NCBI GenBank assembly: GCA_001698425.1
Contig: MBRE01000040.1
Coordinates: forward strand, 1-64,000
Direction of reading: 5' to 3'
Length of the DNA: 64,000 nt
Source: Oscillatoriales cyanobacterium USR001
GTDB lineage: Bacteria > Cyanobacteriota > Cyanobacteriia > Cyanobacteriales > Microcoleaceae
The position numbers and the translations under genes were made by a program. The notes under the pieces are model-generated. The model was not told the DNA's origin, did not search any database, and saw only the letters and a list, made by a program, of their open reading frames with translations. Position 1 is the stretch's first letter, and every line of letters begins with the position of its first letter. Below are positions 27,201 to 35,358 of the stretch, in pieces.

Positions 27201-28662
27201 CAGCCGTATTACTTCCTGTCTCCACCCTTCCGATACGGCAGCCAGACTAGGAGGAGATGAATTTACCGTTTTATTAGAAGGAATTAACAGTCTCGGCGAT
27301 GCCACCATTATCGCTAACAATATCAATCAAGAATTAGCCCATCCCTTTAACCTTGAAGGACACGAAGTCTTTACCACTGTCAGCATCGGTATTGTTTTCA
27401 GTCAAAGCGAAAATACCACATCAAATGGGGATGACAGTCGATACCCGCACTGCCCCATGTACAATCATCCCGAAGACCTACTCAGGGATGCAGACATTGC
27501 CATGTACCGGGCAAAGGCTCTTGGTAAAGCCCGCCATGAAGTATTTAACTTTGCCATGCACGACCAAACGCTTTCTCTGTTGCAGTTGGAAACTGATTTG
27601 CGACGGGCAATTCAAGAAAGCTGCCAGATAGAAGCTATTGGAAAGGCTAATTTTTTGCCAAAGCTGGCAACAAACTCTGCACAAAATATTATCAAAGATC
27701 GCGGTTCTGAGGGTTCTCGAAATAATAGATTGTTGCTACATTATCAGCCGATTATTTCACTTTTTACTGGCAGAATTAGCGGTTTTGAGGCACTTGTCCG
27801 TTGGCAACACCCAACCAGGGGTTTAGTTTCCCCTGGGGAATTTATTCCAGTGGCGGAAGAAACTGGTTTGATTATTCCTTTGGGAACTTGGGTTTTAAGG
27901 GAAGCTTGCCATCAGTTGCGGATTTGGGAAGAACTTTTGGCACAGGAAGCAGGAGGTAGAGAGGAAGCGATCGCAGAATTAGGGGAGTGTGAAAGCAGGG
28001 AAGTAGAAAGCAGGGAAGATGGAAATCTCTCCTATGCACCTATGCCCTGCCCCTATGCGCCTATGGGTTTGTGTCCCTCTGGGATTGTATCCTCTTATTC
28101 CTCTAAACCTGCGATCGCGCACTCCGTTTCCCCTCTAACTATGAGCGTTAATCTTTCTGGTAAACAGTTGGGACAAATTAATTTGTTCGATCAAATCGAT
28201 CAAATTTTGCAAGAAACTGGCTGTAATCCTAGCAATTTAAAGTTGGAAATTACTGAAAGCATGATTGTGGAGAATCTGAGTTCGGCCAGTACGATGCTGT
28301 CACAGTTGAAAGCTAGAAAGATTCAGTTGTCAATTGATGATTTTGGTACGGGTTATTCTTCTTTGAGTTATTTGCATCGCTTTCCGCTGGATACTCTGAA
28401 AATTGACCGTTCTTTTGTCAGTCCTTTGGGTGCAGATGGTATCGGTGGTGGTCGTCCTCTGCAAATTGTCCGGGCGATTGTGACTTTGGCTCATAATTTG
28501 GGGCTTGAGGCGATCGCGGAAGGTGTGGAAACTAAAGAGCAACTTGTTGAACTCCAGAAACTTGAATGCGAACACGCTCAAGGATTTTTGTTCTCGAAAC
28601 CCCTTGATAGTGAGGCCGCAACTAAGTTTCTTTTGCAAAAAAGGTTAACTGTTAACGGTTAA
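24238..28662 (+). CDS. PAS-PAS-GAF-LOV-GAF-PAS-GGDEF-EAL signalling protein
   Basis: 1474 residues from GTG 24238 (AGGAG seven bases upstream). PAS1 about 38-159, PAS2 162-285, GAF1 286-480, LOV-type PAS 483-608, GAF2 612-775, PAS4 801-920, GGDEF 921-1110 and EAL 1165-1465. The third PAS has the LOV flavin motif GKNCRILQ with Cys533, [11 protein letters not shown] and the signalling Gln in GIQTDIT. GGDEF is intact at 1005-1009; the upstream I-site reads HPSD instead of RxxD, suggesting loss of product inhibition. EAL (1184-1186), [20 protein letters not shown] and EGVET are kept, so both cyclase and phosphodiesterase could be active. Low-complexity inserts interrupt GAF1 (about 413-441) and EAL (about 1235-1296). 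Its last residues are encoded by a heptamer array. Confidence 0.93.
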   Translation: MQNKKVEWANQQMNIPIEGKCVDCQAITQEVELALQETKELLSAIAQSAPLPLAVSRKSDAEILYCNDLFALTFGVSPTDMIGRKLPEFYRVPSDREPLIEMLQNQGYVREAEVQLKRADGTTFWAALSMRQLTLQGEAAVLSIFSDITDRKRAQEALRRQALTFENIYDGVAITDQLGRIVDWNPAAEKIFGYSKAEAIGKTIDILYSASEREKNDLTHEIVYSLRNSGRWSGTIHFTRKDGNEGLCETIVILIYDEFGSILGAMACLHDITLAKRSETLEQELLASIHTRARQQAAVAYLGQQALANSDLSALMDKTVALVAQTLDVDYCKILELMPSGQALFLRAGTGWQKGLVGNATISAGPKSQAGYTLLIGESVVVEDLRLETRFSGLPILHNHRVVSGISAIVPGNGRGGEEEEGGGEDKFSAFTSSFPLPLPTAWGVLSVHTRQRRQFSQDDVYFLEAIANVLAAAIERARSEERLQLMERAIASSSNGIVITDATQMDNPTIYVNPSFERMTGYKREEIIGKNCRILQSGNTDPAVLQEIHSAIEEGRECQAILQNYRKDGTPFWNELAISPVYNSRRHLTHFVGIQTDITERKRSEEELFLKSQTLATFSANLKQIHRITTYNYQNFEELFADYLIAGCEIFNLSTGVINQVENHGCIIRSVKSNIEFLHPGLEVELKDTYCAAAIDLKKTVACAHVGKIREMQSHPAYQKLKLESYIGTPIFVGGKIYGVLSFSSTEIRPKEFDSHETEIIELMAQSIGRFLADRDTEIERQQAEKERIELIASLQESEERYRRLVELSPEAIVVHSEGSISYINGAGAKLLGANSAAELIGFPILNLIHPDYQEIVRVRIQQVQEKNQNTSPMEEKMIRLDGKIIDVEISGIPATYQGKTATQMIVRDITERKRAQQQLVHDAFHDALTQLPNRALFIERVGQAIRRSKQQPDYKFAVLFLDLDRFKVVNDSLGHTVGDRLLIAIASRITSCLHPSDTAARLGGDEFTVLLEGINSLGDATIIANNINQELAHPFNLEGHEVFTTVSIGIVFSQSENTTSNGDDSRYPHCPMYNHPEDLLRDADIAMYRAKALGKARHEVFNFAMHDQTLSLLQLETDLRRAIQESCQIEAIGKANFLPKLATNSAQNIIKDRGSEGSRNNRLLLHYQPIISLFTGRISGFEALVRWQHPTRGLVSPGEFIPVAEETGLIIPLGTWVLREACHQLRIWEELLAQEAGGREEAIAELGECESREVESREDGNLSYAPMPCPYAPMGLCPSGIVSSYSSKPAIAHSVSPLTMSVNLSGKQLGQINLFDQIDQILQETGCNPSNLKLEITESMIVENLSSASTMLSQLKARKIQLSIDDFGTGYSSLSYLHRFPLDTLKIDRSFVSPLGADGIGGGRPLQIVRAIVTLAHNLGLEAIAEGVETKEQLVELQKLECEHAQGFLFSKPLDSEAATKFLLQKRLTVNG

Positions 28663-28689
28663 CTGTTAACTGTTAATTGTTAACTGTTA
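28643..28689. repeat. Heptanucleotide array (GTTAACN)
   Basis: Units GTTAACT, GTTAACG and GTTAATT repeat with period 7. The array starts inside the preceding gene and provides its final codons (LTVNG) and TAA stop at 28660-28662. Confidence 0.9.
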
Positions 28690-28811
28690 CAATCAGTAAG
28701 TCTTGGTGCTTAATGTTATTCGCGATCTCTGTGAATTTACGGAGAACTTCTGTTTTTGCGCGATCGAACGGTAATGAAACCGTTGATTTTTCTATGGTTT
28801 TCGTACAGTTT

Positions 28812-28843
28812 CCCAATTATGTGACTTAAATCACATAATTGGG
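28812..28843. promoter_or_regulatory. CRP-type operator within a 13-bp-arm palindrome
   Basis: TGTGA (28820-28824), 6-bp spacer, TCACA (28831-28835) is a perfect match to the cAMP receptor protein consensus. Symmetry extends to CCCAATTA on both outer sides. It lies about 123 bp upstream of the small gene at 28967 and in the same direction. In Synechocystis, SYCRP1 uses this consensus. Because the arms are long it could also form an RNA hairpin, but no U-tract follows. Confidence 0.7.
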
Positions 28844-28966
28844 TGATGAAAATCATACTTACGTAATGTTTGTCATCACAAAGGTTAATTGAAAAAACCG
28901 TAACACTATATCTAGTAGCATTCCTTAAAAAACTTATCCATTTTAATTAAGAGGAAGCCAAACTGT

Positions 28967-29155
28967 ATGTCTACTTACCAACTCACATTAGAAGAACTCT
29001 TTGGTCAAGTGATGTTTTCTAGCGTCGTTACTCGCAATGACCGACAACAGATTAGATCAGCACTTTTAGGTGGTGGACTCAACGAAGACGAACACGCGAT
29101 TATTAATCGTCTTTTATATAATGTACGTCGGGGTTGGGTAAGAATCATCGATTAA
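28967..29155 (+). CDS. Conserved 62-residue cyanobacterial protein
   Basis: A small soluble protein: TYQLTLEELFGQVMFSSVVTRNDRQQIRSALLGGGLNEDEHAIINRLLYNVRRGWVRIID. The start follows AAGAGGAAGCC. No domain name is assigned; it resembles conserved cyanobacterial hypotheticals. Sequence suggests three helices. The CRP-type palindrome upstream makes cAMP-linked control plausible. Confidence 0.75.
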   Translation: MSTYQLTLEELFGQVMFSSVVTRNDRQQIRSALLGGGLNEDEHAIINRLLYNVRRGWVRIID

Positions 29156-29194
29156 GGGTGAAATCACTTTGTATGTATAATAATTCTGCTCGAT

Positions 29195-29216
29195 CGGCGG
29201 GAAGTAATAACCGCCG
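29195..29216 (+). terminator. Weak stem-loop after the 62-residue gene
   Basis: CGGCGG and CCGCCG arms enclose 10 bases, 40 bp past the stop. The following AATATCTTATT is only partly U-rich, so termination is uncertain. Confidence 0.3.
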
Positions 29217-29254
29217 AATATCTTATTAGGCGTTTCTGAATCACAGATGATTGG

Positions 29255-29297
29255 GTTTGTAGTAAGCGCCAAGCGCGCTAAAGCGCTTACTACGAAC
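29255..29297. repeat. Palindromic intergenic repeat, copy 1 (GTAGTAAGCGC family)
   Basis: Arms GTTTGTAGTAAGCGC and GCGCTTACTACGAAC flank a short variable centre. It touches the aspS stop codon. Copies 2 and 3 are at 38870 and 62883. Confidence 0.85.
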
Positions 29298-31084
29298 TAG
29301 GGCTTCGGCTTATAAGTCGATTGTACCTGCAATTCCTTCAACTGTTTCGCATCTACGCCAGACGGTGCATTTGTCAACAGACACCCCGCTTGTTGAGTCT
29401 TAGGAAAAGCAATTACATCTCTAATCGAATCCTCACCAGCTAATAGCATCACCAATCGATCCAAGCCGTAAGCAATTCCCCCATGAGGCGGCGTACCATA
29501 CTCAAAAGCATCTAATAAAAAGCCAAACTTATTGTAAGCTTCCTCCGTAGATAAACCAATAGCATCAAAAACTTTTTCCTGAATTTCTCGCTGATAAATC
29601 CGCCGGGAGCCGCCGCCGATTTCTGTGCCATTTAAAACTAAATCGTAAGCTTGGGCTCTGGCTGTTTTCAAATCGTTAATATCATCGGGATGGGGAGCCG
29701 TAAATGGGTGATGTAATGCTTCTAAACGCTTCTCATCTGCATTCCATTCAAACATGGGAAAATCTGTCACCCACAAGAGAGCAATTTTCTCTTTTTCAAT
29801 CAATCCTAATTCTTGACCAAGAGTTAAACGCAACCGATCTAAAGTCTTATTTACTGTGGGTGCATCACCAGCACCAAACAATAGTAAATGGCCAGGTTTT
29901 GCACCAGTTCGATCGAGTAATTCCTGTTTTTGCTCCTCTTTCAAATTGTCTTTAATTGCCCCAATTGTATCAATTTCGCCATTGTCGCGAACCCGAATAT
30001 AAGCAAGTCCTTTGGCTCCCGCTTCTGTTGCTTCCTTGAATAAGTCGCCACCGGGTTTAATTCGGACATTTGAGATCGCATCATTTCCTCCGGGAATTGG
30101 CAATATTTTAACGATTCCGCCAGAGGCTACAGCACCAGAAAATACTTTAAAACCGGAATCTTTCATTAAGTCGGAAACATCAACTAATTCTAAACCAAAG
30201 CGAGTATCTGGTTTGTCGCTCCCGTATTTTTCCATTGCTTCAGTATAGGTTAAACGAGGGAAAGGACGAGGTAAATCTATGCCTTTAACGGCTTTGAATA
30301 TTTGACAGGTTAAACCTTCATTTAACTCAATAATTTCTTCCAAAGACATGAAGCTCATTTCCATGTCTAATTGAGTAAATTCTGGTTGTCGATCGGCCCG
30401 CAAATCTTCATCTCGAAAACAACGGGCAATTTGATAATATCGATCGAATCCAGATACCATTAATAATTGTTTAAACAATTGCGGTGACTGGGGTAAAGCG
30501 TACCATTCGCCGCCATTGACGCGACTGGGAACTAGATAATCTCTTGCACCTTCAGGGGTAGAACGAGTTAAAATTGGGGTTTCTACTTCGATGAAACCTT
30601 CGATGTCTTCGAGGTAACGGCGAATAGTTTTGACAACTTGGTGACGGAGTTGTAAATTGCTACTCATGCGGTGGCGGCGCAAATCTAAGTAGCGATATTT
30701 TAATCGTAAATCTTCTCGAACATCTTCAGTTTCGGCTGTGGAAACTTGAAAGGGTAATTGTTTACGAACTGCATTGAGTAATTCAATTTCGATCGCGTAA
30801 ATTTCTACTTCACCAGTTGCTAATTTAGGATTAACGGAATCTGCGGGTCGCCGCGTTACTTTCCCAGTAATTCTTACTACATATTCGCTGCGTAAATGGT
30901 CAGCGGCTTGATAAGAAGTTGGTGTGCGTTGAGGATCGCTGACTATTTGAATAAGTCCGGTGCGATCGCGCAAGTCGAGAAAAATCACACCACCGTGATC
31001 GCGGCGACGATCTACCCATCCGCATAGGGAGACAGTTTCTCCAATACGATCGCTTAGGATTTTGCCGCAATAGTGGGTTCGCAT
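29297..31084 (-). CDS. aspS: Aspartate--tRNA ligase
   Basis: 595 residues of bacterial-type AspRS: N-terminal OB fold ([24 protein letters not shown]), class II motif 2 ([25 protein letters not shown]), GAD insertion domain and motif 3 ([15 protein letters not shown]). It charges tRNA-Asp; bacterial enzymes of this type can be non-discriminating when GatCAB is present, which cannot be judged here. The stop is at 29297-29299, directly against the palindromic repeat. Confidence 0.97.
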   Translation of the reverse strand: MRTHYCGKILSDRIGETVSLCGWVDRRRDHGGVIFLDLRDRTGLIQIVSDPQRTPTSYQAADHLRSEYVVRITGKVTRRPADSVNPKLATGEVEIYAIEIELLNAVRKQLPFQVSTAETEDVREDLRLKYRYLDLRRHRMSSNLQLRHQVVKTIRRYLEDIEGFIEVETPILTRSTPEGARDYLVPSRVNGGEWYALPQSPQLFKQLLMVSGFDRYYQIARCFRDEDLRADRQPEFTQLDMEMSFMSLEEIIELNEGLTCQIFKAVKGIDLPRPFPRLTYTEAMEKYGSDKPDTRFGLELVDVSDLMKDSGFKVFSGAVASGGIVKILPIPGGNDAISNVRIKPGGDLFKEATEAGAKGLAYIRVRDNGEIDTIGAIKDNLKEEQKQELLDRTGAKPGHLLLFGAGDAPTVNKTLDRLRLTLGQELGLIEKEKIALLWVTDFPMFEWNADEKRLEALHHPFTAPHPDDINDLKTARAQAYDLVLNGTEIGGGSRRIYQREIQEKVFDAIGLSTEEAYNKFGFLLDAFEYGTPPHGGIAYGLDRLVMLLAGEDSIRDVIAFPKTQQAGCLLTNAPSGVDAKQLKELQVQSTYKPKP

Positions 31085-31197
31085 AGTTTTTAATTCAGGT
31101 TTTTAGAATTGAGTACAAGTAATTTACCAGTATAGAAGCAACAGGCAGAGAATACAAGAAGAGAAAGAAATTTTGTAAGAAAAGAAGAAATTTTTTA

Positions 31198-31791
31198 TTA
31201 CTCTAATTCTTCGGGATTTGTTGGCAAAAGAGCAGATTCTGGGGGGCGTGGGTGTGGATGCGTACCTTTATTTGTCGGGTTAGTGTAATTTTCTGATTCT
31301 GAAGTAGAACTATAACTATCAGAGTAGCTATCAGAGTAACTGTCATCTAAGGTGGAATTTCTCAAGGAAAGAGGAGTTCTTTGGCTGTGGGAAATGCGAT
31401 CGTATGAGCGGCGATCGCTTACTGATGGCTTACGAGTTAAAGTTTTCCAAGCAACTTGAACGCCTGTCAAAATATTACGAGTAGTGGTTTGTACTTTTTG
31501 GGCTTGCTTTTTGGCACCGCCTATACTCCGATCCACTTGTTTAACAATTTCGCCAGCACTTTGGACACCTTCGCTCACGTCGTCAGTAAGTTCCGTGATT
31601 TCTAAGCCAGTTAAACGGATCGCTTCTAGGGTGGGGGGCATCTCCCTTGAGAGAGTATCAGCTAATTTTTCCACGCTGCGGGCTGCCCGCGCTAGTGCTT
31701 GTACTGCGGGTAATAGAGCTATTAAAACAGCAGTAAGGCTGACTGCAACTAAGAAAATGGATAGTGCAAGCCAAAACACAGGGTCAGTCAC
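31198..31791 (-). CDS. DUF948 membrane-anchored protein
   Basis: 197 residues: an N-terminal membrane helix (FWLALSIFLVAVSLTAVLIALL), a long amphipathic coiled region (ARAARSVEKLADTLSREMPPTLEAIRLTGLEITELTDDVSEGVQSAGEIVKQVD) as in DUF948, then a disordered tail with SYSDSYSDSYS repeats. Function unknown. With the YtxH and single-span genes downstream of it in chromosomal order, it forms a cluster of small envelope proteins. Confidence 0.85.
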   Translation of the reverse strand: MTDPVFWLALSIFLVAVSLTAVLIALLPAVQALARAARSVEKLADTLSREMPPTLEAIRLTGLEITELTDDVSEGVQSAGEIVKQVDRSIGGAKKQAQKVQTTTRNILTGVQVAWKTLTRKPSVSDRRSYDRISHSQRTPLSLRNSTLDDSYSDSYSDSYSSTSESENYTNPTNKGTHPHPRPPESALLPTNPEELE

Positions 31792-31813
31792 GGGATCTCA
31801 CTATCAAGTAGAA

Positions 31814-31914
31814 GGAAGAAGGAAGAAGGAAGAGGGAAGAAGGAAGAAGGAAAAAGGAAGAGGGAAGAAGGAAAAAGGAAGAAGGAAGAAGGAAGAAGGA
31901 AGAAGGAAGAGGTA
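31814..31914. repeat. Heptanucleotide array (GGAAGAA/GGAAGAG/GGAAAAA)
   Basis: About 14 period-7 units directly upstream of the DUF948 gene, leaving only about 22 bp of unique sequence before its start. Same family as 23881 and 59015, in inverse orientation to the former. Confidence 0.92.
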
Positions 31915-32024
31915 AGAAAGCTTAGACAGCTAGGGTTTTATTCATCTTTATTTTAGGTTTAATTAGGTGGATTTTACTTGTTGAAATTTTCGTGAAATTT
32001 TAGGGTTTTAGGTAGGTGAGTTAG

Positions 32025-32408
32025 TTACAGCGCTGAATTTGGCTGTTGAGGGAAACGTTTGGCGGGATCTCGTGGGGGAAGCTGAGATTCGCGGTGATTT
32101 TCTGATTCTGTTTGAGATAGAGTTTGCCGATCGCTGCTATAGGCTTCTAAACCGGCGGCGATCGCTTCTTTTAGCCTATCTAGGGTTTCTTCCCAGTTTT
32201 CCAACGCTGATTCAGAAAAGCGATCGGCTTGGAGTTGGACGCTAGTGGATAAATCTTCTACTAACTCTGGGAGTGCGTCGGCGGATTTTTTTAAGAGTTT
32301 CCGCGTTTGCTGACCGGTGCGAGGAGCAATTAGCAAACCGATCGCCGTACCGATGGCAGAGCCAACTAGAAGTCCTCCTGCAAATAATCCAAAACGTTTA
32401 TTTGACAT
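32025..32408 (-). CDS. YtxH domain protein
   Basis: 127 residues. The glycine-rich membrane helix GLFAGGLLVGSAIGTAIGLLIAPRTGQQTRKLLKKSADAL is the YtxH signature. An amphipathic helix (FSESALENWEETLDRLKEAIAAGLEAYSSDRQTL) and a short disordered tail follow. Function unknown; often next to DUF948 genes, as here. Confidence 0.88.
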   Translation of the reverse strand: MSNKRFGLFAGGLLVGSAIGTAIGLLIAPRTGQQTRKLLKKSADALPELVEDLSTSVQLQADRFSESALENWEETLDRLKEAIAAGLEAYSSDRQTLSQTESENHRESQLPPRDPAKRFPQQPNSAL

Positions 32409-32494
32409 TTTTATAGTCTTAATTCTATAGGCTGTTTTTTGCCTGGGGGCTTTGGGGAATATCTTAGCGTTATTTGTATTCTGGTTGAGAGAGT

Positions 32495-32800
32495 TTATTT
32501 AAAACGTGGAGAGCGTCGCCGCCACAGGGTTTGTCCGAGAGTCAGGAAACTGAAAATTTGCTGGAGTTTTTGCGCTTGAGATTCCAGTTTCTGGTATTGC
32601 TGTCGTAGTTTTCGAGTTCTTTTCTCGCCTTTGGCTATACTGCTGGGTGCTTGACTGAGGACTTTGTGGGTTCTGCGTTCCATTGCGATCGCTGTTTTTT
32701 CAACGCGATCGAGTGTCCGTTTGACTTGCCATACTTGCCGAGCCATGTAAAAACAAATTAGGGATATTAATAGATTAATCATTAAAACCGCTGTTAGCAT
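32495..32800 (-). CDS. Small single-span coiled-coil protein
   Basis: 101 residues: N-terminal membrane helix (VLMINLLISLICFYMARQVW), then a basic coiled coil (KRTLDRVEKTAIAMERRTHKV; GEKRTRKLRQQYQKLESQAQKLQQIF). Not assigned to a named family. Same strand as YtxH and DUF948 and likely in the same unit. Divergent from the hydrolase at 32864. Confidence 0.65.
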   Translation of the reverse strand: MLTAVLMINLLISLICFYMARQVWQVKRTLDRVEKTAIAMERRTHKVLSQAPSSIAKGEKRTRKLRQQYQKLESQAQKLQQIFSFLTLGQTLWRRRSPRFK

Positions 32801-32863
32801 TTGGCTCCTATTTTTTTAATTACCCTGGGGCGAAAATTTGGGACAGTAAGGTGGTATACCTCA

Positions 32864-34537
32864 ATGAATAGTCCGACAAGCATAAATATCATGGGATTAA
32901 AATTCAGATGGCTGTCTTCAGCAGTAGGTATAGTCAGCGCGATCGCCAGTATCAATACAATAGCAACTCCAGTACAAGCTGCTGAAACGATTATCATCCG
33001 CAAAGGATTTTTCGAGTTTTCGATCGCGGTGACAGATTTACGATCGCTTGTAGAAACCGGCAAACTTCCCGAAAGCCTGCAAAGTTATGCAGCGGCGCTT
33101 TCACCTCAACAGCGCGGCCAAATTTACGGCGCTCTCAAAGCGAAAATTCCCCTCAGTGTTGTCACCGTTAGCAACCTACTTAATACCCAAATTGGTACAG
33201 CTATCCTCGCCGATCTTGCTACGGTAACACCTCGACGGGACAATGCGGGAGTCCTAGCGCTACGAGCCGCCTTGGTATTGGGTGCGAGAGCGCCAGGGGG
33301 GTTGTCCGTACTTAGCTTTATTGAAGCTTATCCAGGTCAAAGAATTATGGTTGATTTGGATCGAGCTTTTGCGGTGATGCAAAACTTAAATGCAGGTTTT
33401 TGGCAGACGCAAAGATTTATGGCCGCGATCGCGCCGCAATTAGCCGCTAGAAATACTAATATCAAATTTCCTTTCGATCCTACCCAAAAGGGTTCTAATG
33501 CAGTTCAGATACTCAAATTAGACTTATTTGATAGTAAACGCAATCGCCGCATTCCTGTCGATCTCTATTCGTCAGCAGCTACAAATCTTGACAAACCGGT
33601 GATTGTCTTTTCTCATGGTTTGGGTTCCATTCGGAGTGACTTGCGTTATTTAGCAGAACATTTAGCTTCTTATGGCTATCCAGTGGCGGCGTTGGAACAT
33701 CCTGGTAGTAATGAAGCTCATACTAATGCTGCGATCGCAGGTAAAGGTATTATCTTAGAAGCACAAGAATTTCTCGATCGTCCTAAAGACATTAGTTTTG
33801 TCCTCGATGAACTTGCCAAAGTCAATAAAACAGAAACTTCCCTATTAGGAAAACTCTCCACAGACAAGGTGATGGTAATTGGTTATTCCTTCGGCGGCGC
33901 AACTGCGCTTTCCCTTGCGGGAGCAGAAATACAATTAACTAAACTTAAAGAACGTTGTCAAAGTCAATTAATTGCCTTTAGCTTAGGTGAGGGAATTCAA
34001 TGTGCGGCGGCGGGACTTCCTGAAAATAGCTACCAACTCCGCGATCCTCGAATTAAAAGAGCGATCTCGATGAATCCAACTACATCTTTATTGTTTGGTG
34101 AAACGGGATTGAATGCGATCGCAATTCCTACGATGATTGTCGCTGCTTCGGCTGATAAAACTACTCCCGCCTTAACGGAACAAGTTGCCAGATTTTCCCA
34201 AATTCCCTCTCCCAAATGGTTAGTTGGTTTTCTAGGTGGTACGCATTTGAGTGTTAAAGATCCAAGTGCAACTTTAGATCAAGTAGGTAAACCCAGTACA
34301 GCAGTTTCTGGGGATGAAGTAGTAGGCGATCGAGCTATTAGCGTTCGTAATTACATTAAAGCTATTAGTTTAGCAATGGCCGCTCAACTTACAACCGATG
34401 GCGATCAATACAAGGTATTTCTTACATCAGATTATGCTCAATTTGCCTCTACATCGGCAATTCCAGTGCGCTTGGTGACAGAAATTCCCCCGGAAGCTGA
34501 AGCAGTAGTACAAAGTTTTATCAAGGAGAATCAATAG
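32864..34537 (+). CDS. Secreted alpha/beta hydrolase with N-terminal DUF1400, paralogue 1
   Basis: 557 residues from ATG 32864 (AAGGTGG upstream; the in-frame TTG 63 bases earlier is rejected). Signal sequence then DUF1400 (ETIIIRKGFFEFSIAVTDLRSLVETGKLPESLQSY...). The hydrolase domain has oxyanion loop SHGLGSIRSD, nucleophile elbow GYSFGGATALS and a C-terminal GGTHLSVKD with the catalytic His; the acid is probably Asp in AASADKTTP. Related enzymes are lipase/PAF-acetylhydrolase-like. Substrate unknown. A paralogue lies at 40161. Confidence 0.88.
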   Translation: MNSPTSINIMGLKFRWLSSAVGIVSAIASINTIATPVQAAETIIIRKGFFEFSIAVTDLRSLVETGKLPESLQSYAAALSPQQRGQIYGALKAKIPLSVVTVSNLLNTQIGTAILADLATVTPRRDNAGVLALRAALVLGARAPGGLSVLSFIEAYPGQRIMVDLDRAFAVMQNLNAGFWQTQRFMAAIAPQLAARNTNIKFPFDPTQKGSNAVQILKLDLFDSKRNRRIPVDLYSSAATNLDKPVIVFSHGLGSIRSDLRYLAEHLASYGYPVAALEHPGSNEAHTNAAIAGKGIILEAQEFLDRPKDISFVLDELAKVNKTETSLLGKLSTDKVMVIGYSFGGATALSLAGAEIQLTKLKERCQSQLIAFSLGEGIQCAAAGLPENSYQLRDPRIKRAISMNPTTSLLFGETGLNAIAIPTMIVAASADKTTPALTEQVARFSQIPSPKWLVGFLGGTHLSVKDPSATLDQVGKPSTAVSGDEVVGDRAISVRNYIKAISLAMAAQLTTDGDQYKVFLTSDYAQFASTSAIPVRLVTEIPPEAEAVVQSFIKENQ

Positions 34538-34627
34538 AAAGAATTACACACATCAATTTCTCTAGGGCGGTGCCCCCGTGCCCGCCATGATTCCTGGTTT
34601 ATGATAGGAATTTCATAAGTTACCCAT

Positions 34628-35347
34628 CTAGTGTTTTCCAAGTGATAACATTTGAATGAAAAGTCTTGATTCAGGAACAGAGCTAAAAATTCTCTCTACA
34701 CTTTTGGGTGTTATATAGTTCAAAGCCTTCTTTTCAAAATCTTCATCTCGAAGTTGTCCCAAATTATCAGTTCCATAGAGTAATTGCTTCAACTCTTTAG
34801 GTTTCTTGCCATAGTAAGGAATAGCAGGTTCCTTTGCCGCAGCAACAAAAACTTCAGAAGAAGGAAAGCAAACTAGAGGTATTATGACGGGTAAATATTG
34901 GTAAGAATAACCGTCTCGTGATTTAAGATCGTAAAAATTCTCTATTGCTCCGATAAAGATTTTAGATATACTAAAACTCCAATCTTCTTGAAAATATGCC
35001 TCAGCACTTGATAAAGACTTCTCTGCATCAGTTGTAATTAACAAAATGTCTCGATTAGAAAGTTCACCAAAACCTACTTCAGTTTCAAAATCAGAAAATG
35101 CAGCAACTAAAATATTTGTAATGTTCTTTTGCAGTTCAACCGCAGGTTCGCCAGGTAGATAGTAATTGCTTTTCTTATTTGCTGAATTCCAGTAACGATC
35201 TACGTAATCTCGTAATGTTTGTCTCCTCAGTTCATAAGTATTAAATCCTGTGCCACTTAATCCTCCATTTAGTAGTAAACATTTAATAAACTTACTAAAT
35301 ATCTGATAATCAGTTGCTCCATCACTAACAATCCCTATATTCCTCAT
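34628..35347 (-). CDS. Unknown protein paired with AAA ATPase, possible Toprim-like start
   Basis: About 239 residues from ATG 35345-35347, chosen for the AAAGGTGG before it; 11 bp separate it from the ATPase stop. The N-terminus RNIGIVSDGATDYQIFSKFIKCLL is a hydrophobic strand followed by D-G-x-x-D and a helix, as at the start of Toprim or DUF4276-type domains. DILLITTDAEKSLSSAEAYF gives a later acidic strand. These are weak similarities and I do not recognise the family. Partner order ATPase-then-small-effector resembles several two-gene defence modules. Confidence 0.55.
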   Translation of the reverse strand: MRNIGIVSDGATDYQIFSKFIKCLLLNGGLSGTGFNTYELRRQTLRDYVDRYWNSANKKSNYYLPGEPAVELQKNITNILVAAFSDFETEVGFGELSNRDILLITTDAEKSLSSAEAYFQEDWSFSISKIFIGAIENFYDLKSRDGYSYQYLPVIIPLVCFPSSEVFVAAAKEPAIPYYGKKPKELKQLLYGTDNLGQLRDEDFEKKALNYITPKSVERIFSSVPESRLFIQMLSLGKH

Positions 35348-35358
35348 TATTGCCACCT

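Noticed and set aside
31484-31915. 143-codon plus-strand ORF ending in a KKEEGRRK tail
   Set aside because: It is antisense to the DUF948 gene and ends in the repeat array.
32794-33063. 89-codon minus-strand ORF with hydrophobic segment
   Set aside because: It is antisense to the signal-peptide region of the DUF1400 hydrolase, which has clear domain matches.
34628-35347. Naming the ATPase partner as RloB, AriB or PtuB
   Set aside because: The CEGEKTE motif of RloB and an HNH motif are missing, and the Toprim resemblance is limited to one short segment.
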